DNA of 17,368 nt. It comes from JBBDNV01 sp040877415 (GTDB lineage: Bacteria > Planctomycetota > Planctomycetia > Pirellulales > PALSA-1355). Each line of letters opens with the position of its first letter. The first letter of the stretch is position 1. Position numbers and translations under genes: made by a program. Positions 14,342-17,368 of the stretch are shown piece after piece. The stretch lies in contig JBBDNV010000129.1 of the NCBI GenBank assembly GCA_040877415.1, positions 1 through 17,368 of the forward strand, written 5' to 3'. Below the pieces are notes generated by a model. That model had not been told where the DNA came from. It was given only the letters and a program-made list of their open reading frames with translations, and made no database searches.

Positions 14342-15730
14342 ATGCTCCACCGTCGCGATGCGATGATCCGGCTCGGCCAGGCCGGGCTGGGGGCCTTGGC
14401 TCTGCCGAATCTCTTGCAGGCCGAACGGGCCTTCGCCACGCCGGAACTACGGGCCCGGGCCAAAAGCTGCATCCTCGTCTATCTGTGGGGCGGGCCGCCG
14501 CAGCAGGATATGTGGGACCTCAAGCCACTGGCGCCCGAAGGCATTCGCAGCCAGTTCGCGCCGATCGACACCGTCACGCCGGGCATCCGCATTTGCGACC
14601 AGATGCCCCGGATCGCCCAGCACACCGACAAGATGGCGATCGTCCGCTCGTACACCCATCCGAGCAATGCGCACGAGGTGGGCGTGTACCACACGCTGAC
14701 CGGCAAGATCAACAACACGCTGGCCGTGCCGCGCAATCAACGCAATCGCCACGATTTTCCCAACACAGGCGCGGTCGTGTCCTATTTCAGTCCGCCGCAG
14801 GCCATGCCGGCTGCCGTCACCATTCCCAGCCCGATCGGGCACGACGGCGTCATCTATACCGGCACGTACGCCGGGTTCCTGGGGGCCCAGCACGATCCAA
14901 TGGAGCTCAAGCCGCCGGGCGAAGTGAACAAGGCTCCGCCGCACAGCCTGGACCTGCTCGACGGCATCGACTCCACGCGGCTGCAAGCCCGCTTCGGGCT
15001 GTTGAATCTCTTGGAAGAGCACGACCGCGTGGTGCAGAAGCGCGGGCCGATCAAAGGCGCCGCCGGGCTCGAGCAGTTTCGCGAGCAGGCGTTTCGCATG
15101 CTCACTTCGCCCGAGGCTCGCGGGGCGTTCAACCTGGAGCGCGAAAGCGACGCGTTGCGCGACCGCTACGGGCGCAACGAATACGGCGAAAGCTTTTTGC
15201 TCGCTCGCCGGCTCGTGGGGGCGGGCGTGCGGCTGGTGACGGTCGTGTGGTCGTATATCTGTCCCGACGGCAACGTAGCCAACGTGTGGGACAATCACGG
15301 CGGCACGGGCTCGCTGGGGGGCATCACCGGCTTCCAGATGCTGAAGGAAAAGTATTGCCTGCCGCCGCTGGACCTGGCCTATTCGGCGTTGCTCGAAGAT
15401 TTGCAGGGCCGTGGCCTGTTGGACGAAACGCTGGTGGTGATGCTCGGCGAGTTCGGCCGCACGCCGAAGATCAACAACCAGCAGGGTCGCGATCATTGGG
15501 GCGCGTGCCAGTCGGTTGTGCTGGCCGGCGGCGGCATTCGCGGCGGACAGGTATACGGCTCCAGCGACCAGCACGCGGCTTATCCCAAGACGAATCCCGT
15601 CGCGCCCGAGGACGTCATCGCCACGATGTACCACGCCCTGGGTATCCCGCCCGAGAGCACGGTCCACGACCGCGAGAACCGCCCCCATCGCATTTCAGAA
15701 GGGCGCGTGCTATCGGAATTGTTTGGGTAG
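14342..15730 (+). CDS. DUF1501 family exported protein (second copy)
   Basis: A 462-residue paralogue of the DUF1501 protein at 1939-3297, clearly diverged from it. Its leader 'HRRDAMIRLGQAG' is a twin-arginine type signal followed by a hydrophobic run ending near 'ERAFA'. Hallmarks in order: 'CILVYLWGGPPQQDMWDLKP', 'YHTLTG', 'NVWDNHGG', 'GEFGRTP' (about 369-375), 'GRDHWGAC' (from about 382) and 'VIATMYHALGI'. The family is related to the alkaline phosphatase/sulfatase fold, but its reaction is not established. The frame is open to a TTG at 14300; the ATG at 14342 was chosen because GGGGGG lies about 8 nt upstream and the Tat motif then sits at residue 4-5. In planctomycetes DUF1501 genes often stand next to DUF1549/DUF1553 genes; none is seen here. 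Confidence 0.92.
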   Translation: MLHRRDAMIRLGQAGLGALALPNLLQAERAFATPELRARAKSCILVYLWGGPPQQDMWDLKPLAPEGIRSQFAPIDTVTPGIRICDQMPRIAQHTDKMAIVRSYTHPSNAHEVGVYHTLTGKINNTLAVPRNQRNRHDFPNTGAVVSYFSPPQAMPAAVTIPSPIGHDGVIYTGTYAGFLGAQHDPMELKPPGEVNKAPPHSLDLLDGIDSTRLQARFGLLNLLEEHDRVVQKRGPIKGAAGLEQFREQAFRMLTSPEARGAFNLERESDALRDRYGRNEYGESFLLARRLVGAGVRLVTVVWSYICPDGNVANVWDNHGGTGSLGGITGFQMLKEKYCLPPLDLAYSALLEDLQGRGLLDETLVVMLGEFGRTPKINNQQGRDHWGACQSVVLAGGGIRGGQVYGSSDQHAAYPKTNPVAPEDVIATMYHALGIPPESTVHDRENRPHRISEGRVLSELFG

Positions 15731-15763
15731 CGCCACGCCGGATCGACGCAGACGACGGTTTTT

Positions 15764-15831
15764 GACAGGATGAACAGGATCGACAGGATTTCTTGATTGT
15801 CGTCATCCTGTAGTGTCCTGTTCATCCTGTC
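15764..15831. repeat. Long inverted repeat downstream of DUF1501
   Basis: GACAGGATGAACAGGA (15764-15779) has a perfect 16-bp inverted copy at 15816-15831. A further ACAGGAT/ATCCTGT pair (15783-15789 and 15805-15811) extends the stem after a small internal loop, leaving a 15-nt apex. It starts 34 bp after the DUF1501 stop. The arms themselves are built from repeated ACAGGAT units. There is no T-run, so it is better read as a dispersed palindromic repeat that may also protect mRNA 3' ends. Confidence 0.8.
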
Positions 15832-15887
15832 CGATTCTCTTCGCCGTTTTGTATCGGGTTGGCGGTCGGAACCGTGGCTGACGCAGG

Positions 15888-15908
15888 GTCCCGATGACGG
15901 GGCTTTTT
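15888..15908 (+). terminator. Intrinsic terminator after DUF1501
   Basis: A 6-bp stem (GTCCCG at 15888-15893 pairing with CGGGGC at 15898-15903, one G-T wobble) with an ATGA tetraloop is followed directly by TTTTT. It lies about 160 bp past the DUF1501 stop on the same strand. The stem is short but GC-rich. Confidence 0.6.
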
Positions 15909-15934
15909 CATGCGCTCGTCGGGCGTTAGAATAA

Positions 15935-16013
15935 AACATTGTAGTCGAGGTCCATGAGAGTCTGAAGACATCGAGCGTCTGGCCCCGGAGATTCTTTACC
16001 CGGGGCCGTTTTT
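15935..16013 (+). ncRNA. Candidate small RNA or carB leader RNA
   Basis: Between two plus-strand terminators lies a segment of about 80 nt with no reading frame worth calling. TAGAAT at 15927-15932 resembles a -10 box, though the -35 region is poor (T-rich, no TTGACA). A transcript from about 15938 would end at the strong hairpin at 15981-16013. It could be an independent small RNA or the remnant of an attenuated leader ahead of carB. No known RNA family was recognised. Confidence 0.3.
15981..16013 (+). terminator. Strong intrinsic terminator upstream of carB
   Basis: Perfect 8-bp arms GGCCCCGG (15981-15988) and CCGGGGCC (16000-16007) enclose an 11-nt AT-rich loop, followed by GTTTTT. This is the best intrinsic terminator in the window. 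It lies upstream of the carB promoter candidate, so it insulates carB or ends a short leader or small RNA. Confidence 0.75.
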
Positions 16014-16059
16014 GCGCGCCGAACACTATTTGCAAACGGTATCGCTGCGCGTCAGCCAC

Positions 16060-16089
16060 TTGAACGGTGCCGCCAAAGCATGCTATCCT
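16060..16089 (+). promoter_or_regulatory. Extended -10 promoter candidate for carB
   Basis: TTGAAC (16060-16065) is followed after 18 bp by TATCCT (16084-16089), with TG one base upstream of the -10 (TGCTATCCT), an extended -10 arrangement. Start of transcription would be near 16096, giving a 5' leader of about 78 nt before the GTG at 16174. No ORF or terminator intervenes. Confidence 0.5.
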
Positions 16090-16173
16090 TGAGGGATTTT
16101 AGTCGGCGACTGAAGCCTGCGATGGCGTAGGGGCCGCCGAAACGAGACGTTTTCGCTCCAAGGTCATCCATCC

Positions 16174-17368
16174 GTGCCGCGTCGCGACGATCTGCACAAA
16201 ATCCTGCTCATCGGCTCCGGCCCGATCGTTATCGGTCAGGCCTGCGAGTTCGATTATTCCGGCACCCAGGCCTGCAAGGCGCTGCGCGAGGAGGGCTATG
16301 AGGTGGTGCTGGTGAACTCCAATCCGGCCACGATCATGACCGATCCGGGCATGGCCGACCGGACGTACATCGAGCCGTTGACCTGGGAAGTGGTGGCCAA
16401 AATCATCGAGATCGAACGGCCCGATGCGGTGCTGCCCACGCTCGGCGGCCAGACGGCCTTGAACCTGGCCGTGGAGCTCGACGATCACGGCATTCTGAAA
16501 AAGTTCGGCGTGGAGATGATCGGGGCCCGGCCCGAGGTGATCAAGAAGGCCGAAAACCGCCTCGAGTTCAAGGAGGCCATGGAGCGGATCGGCCTGGAAG
16601 TGTGCCGCGGCAATACGGTCAAGACCCTCGACGAAGCGCGGAAGCTTCTGCCCGACATCGGCCTGCCGTGCGTCATTCGGCCCAGCTTCACGCTGGGGGG
16701 CAGCGGTTCGGCCATAGCCTACAACCGCGGCGAGTTCGACCAGCTCGTGGGCCGCGGCCTGGAAACTTCGCCGGTGCACGAGGTGCTCATCGAAGAGGCG
16801 ATCATCGGCTGGAAAGAGTACGAGATGGAGGTGATGCGCGACGCCGACGACAACGTCGTGATCATCTGCTCGATCGAAAACTTTGACCCGATGGGAGTAC
16901 ACACGGGCGATTCGATCACGGTGGCCCCGGCCCAGACGCTCACCGACAAGGAATACCAGCGGATGCGCGACGCGTCGCTGGCGGTGATTCGCGAAATCGG
17001 CGTGGAGACCGGCGGCTCGAACATCCAGTTCGCCACGCACCCGAAGACGGGCCGGATGGTCGTCATCGAAATGAACCCGCGCGTCAGCCGCTCGAGTGCC
17101 CTGGCTTCCAAGGCCACGGGGTTTCCGATCGCCAAGATCGCGGCCAAGCTGGCCGTGGGCTACCGGCTGCACGAGCTGCCCAACGACATCACGCGCGAAA
17201 CGATGGCCTGTTTCGAGCCGACGATCGACTACGTGGTGACCAAGGTGCCGCGGTTCGCGTTCGAAAAATTTCCCGAGGCCGATCCGCAGCTCACCACGCA
17301 GATGAAAAGCGTCGGCGAAACGATGGCCATCGGCCGCACGTTCAAGGAATCGTTCCAGAAGGCGCTGC
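16174..17368 (+). CDS. carB: Carbamoyl-phosphate synthase large subunit, 5' part
   Basis: The frame is open for 398 codons from a GTG and runs off the right edge; complete CarB is about 1070 residues. It starts 'MPRRDDLHKILLIGSGPIVI', the canonical CarB N-terminus, then 'GQACEFDYSGTQACKALREE' and 'NSNPATIMTDP'. R169 in 'RPSFTLGGSGS' and E299/N301 in 'EMNPRVSRSS' fall at the same positions as the ATP and magnesium ligands of the E. coli enzyme, so the first ATP-grasp domain looks intact. CarB with CarA makes carbamoyl phosphate from bicarbonate, glutamine nitrogen and two ATP, feeding pyrimidine and arginine synthesis in the cytoplasm. The GTG start is set by homology; only a weak AAGG lies 10 nt upstream. 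carA is not in view upstream, so the subunits are not adjacent on this side. Confidence 0.96.
   Translation, partial: MPRRDDLHKILLIGSGPIVIGQACEFDYSGTQACKALREEGYEVVLVNSNPATIMTDPGMADRTYIEPLTWEVVAKIIEIERPDAVLPTLGGQTALNLAVELDDHGILKKFGVEMIGARPEVIKKAENRLEFKEAMERIGLEVCRGNTVKTLDEARKLLPDIGLPCVIRPSFTLGGSGSAIAYNRGEFDQLVGRGLETSPVHEVLIEEAIIGWKEYEMEVMRDADDNVVIICSIENFDPMGVHTGDSITVAPAQTLTDKEYQRMRDASLAVIREIGVETGGSNIQFATHPKTGRMVVIEMNPRVSRSSALASKATGFPIAKIAAKLAVGYRLHELPNDITRETMACFEPTIDYVVTKVPRFAFEKFPEADPQLTTQMKSVGETMAIGRTFKESFQKAL

Noticed and set aside
1..17368. tRNA or rRNA genes
   Set aside because: No cloverleaf-like segment or ribosomal RNA signature was recognised in the intergenic regions by eye; a covariance scan could not be run.

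Overview
The window looks like a chromosome segment of a planctomycete, most likely in or near the Pirellulales. The evidence is two DUF1501 proteins with twin-arginine leaders, two PVC-type beta-propeller dehydrogenase-like proteins (one ending in a CxxCH haem site), high GC with strong third-position GC, and intergenic gaps filled with palindromic repeats. This placement rests on protein families, not on a marker gene.

Left third (1-7850), all on the minus strand. Reading in the direction of transcription: a full-length Lhr-type DEAD/DEAH helicase; a 27-bp hairpin repeat; a DUF1501 protein; a compact HigB/HigA-like toxin-antitoxin pair with its own palindromic operator; then the N-terminal part of a secreted PVC-type propeller protein that runs off the left edge.

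Middle (7947-12475), plus strand. Divergent from lhr lies a 1019-residue secreted propeller/HEAT/cytochrome c protein. Next is a Tat-exported polysaccharide deacetylase-like protein, whose ribosome binding site lies in a purine-rich tandem repeat. Last is a ParD-like antitoxin with its own sigma70-like promoter and no visible toxin. A REP palindrome has invaded the 3' end of this antitoxin gene.

12444-13023 is a decayed REP/RAYT island. Several copies of a GTCAGGCAC/GTGCCTGAC palindrome flank an open but internally deleted RAYT transposase that has lost its HUH region. One REP-bearing unit is duplicated in tandem and carries a copy of the 3' end of the neighbouring gene.

Right third (13011-17368). 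A CurA-like NADP-dependent oxidoreductase lies on the minus strand. A nested inverted repeat, a second DUF1501 gene (+), a 444-nt leader region with a long hairpin, two intrinsic terminators, a possible small RNA and an extended -10 promoter follow. The 5' part of carB (+) runs off the right edge.

Functionally, the exported proteins (two propeller proteins, two DUF1501 proteins, the deacetylase) suggest envelope or periplasmic polymer processing. The lhr and carB genes are housekeeping. The most unusual content is non-coding: at least four unrelated palindromic repeat families in 17 kb, one beside a broken RAYT.
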